Assembly: GCF_000189635.1 (NCBI RefSeq)
Contig: NW_002475974.1
Location: 248,001 to 312,000 of the forward strand
From: Tetrahymena thermophila SB210
Taxonomy: Eukaryota > Ciliophora > Oligohymenophorea > Hymenostomatida > Tetrahymenidae
DNA: 64,000 bases
Direction: 5' to 3'
Shown: positions 63,879 through 64,000 of the stretch, one piece after another
How positions within the stretch are numbered: position 1 is the first letter of the stretch
How the letters are laid out: the number at the start of each line of letters is the position of its first letter
Notes under the pieces: generated by a model
What the model saw: the letters and a program-made list of their open reading frames with translations, nothing else
Databases searched by the model: none
Told to the model about the DNA's origin: nothing
Made by a program: the position numbers and the translations under genes

Positions 63879-64000
63879 TATTTATTTATTTAATTTCCTT
63901 TATTAATTTTTGATTTTTCTTCCAAGGATATTTAATTTAATTAGAATTCTTACTAATTTAAAGCTTTTATTTGATTATTCAAAAAAAAATTAAAATAAAA
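63879..64000. other. 5' flank of the BAG6-like gene
   Basis: A/T-rich leader up to the window edge. No other feature was seen. Confidence 0.5.

Overview
The window reads as macronuclear-type DNA of an oligohymenophorean ciliate, most likely Tetrahymena or a close relative. It is very AT-rich. Almost every conserved gene is open only when TAA and TAG are read as glutamine and TGA is the sole stop. Genes are cut by short AT-rich GT-AG introns, mostly 55-130 bp. Proteins carry long Q/N/S-rich tails. Under the standard code almost nothing here looks coding. All gene models below use the ciliate code, and most exon joins were checked by requiring the coding length to be a multiple of three.

Layout, left to right. 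0-3 kb: a secretory or membrane redox fusion (DOMON, cytochrome b561, cytochrome b5, b5 reductase). 3.5-8 kb: a giant voltage-gated K+ channel (minus). 9-12.1 kb: a TEY-type MAP kinase with Q-rich ends (minus). 13-18 kb: a cornichon-like protein, a RlaP-type nucleotidyltransferase and a hormone-sensitive-lipase-like enzyme (all minus). 19.4-22.3 kb: an unrecognised 905-residue protein (minus). 25.1-28.9 kb: two unrecognised plus-strand genes. 29.9-32.4 kb: a tRNA-splicing endonuclease Sen2-like subunit and a leucine-rich-repeat-like protein (minus). 33.3-40.6 kb: an ANKRD13-like protein and an EGF/TM/RING protein (plus). 41.8-44.8 kb: a PH-domain-only protein (minus) and a FOP/CEP43-like LisH protein (plus). 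45.8-47.4 kb: a small membrane protein and a mu-type glutathione S-transferase, divergently arranged. 48.2-57.2 kb: coiled-coil, EF-hand, LACTB2-like and C2HC zinc/Q-rich genes (minus). 57.9-59.3 kb: a CCDC77 homologue (plus). 60.1-63.9 kb: a BAG6-like ubiquitin-domain protein (minus).

The genes do not form an operon or one obvious pathway; this is an ordinary mixed chromosomal neighbourhood. Themes that recur are membrane signalling (K+ channel, MAPK, PH, EF-hand), ubiquitin and protein quality control (ANKRD13-like, RING, BAG6-like), and centriole/basal-body proteins (FOP-like, CCDC77). No rRNA, recognisable tRNA, CRISPR array, transposon, retroelement or virus-like element was seen. Spacers are 80-90% AT by eye and hold only microsatellites, one tandem duplication and two less AT-rich islands that might be RNA genes. 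I did not find a convincing new multi-gene system. The items most worth a second look are the redox fusion, the RlaP-type enzyme in a eukaryote, the RING lacking a ligand, the exon-by-exon LRR-like gene, and the Sen2-like gene with two possible C-termini.
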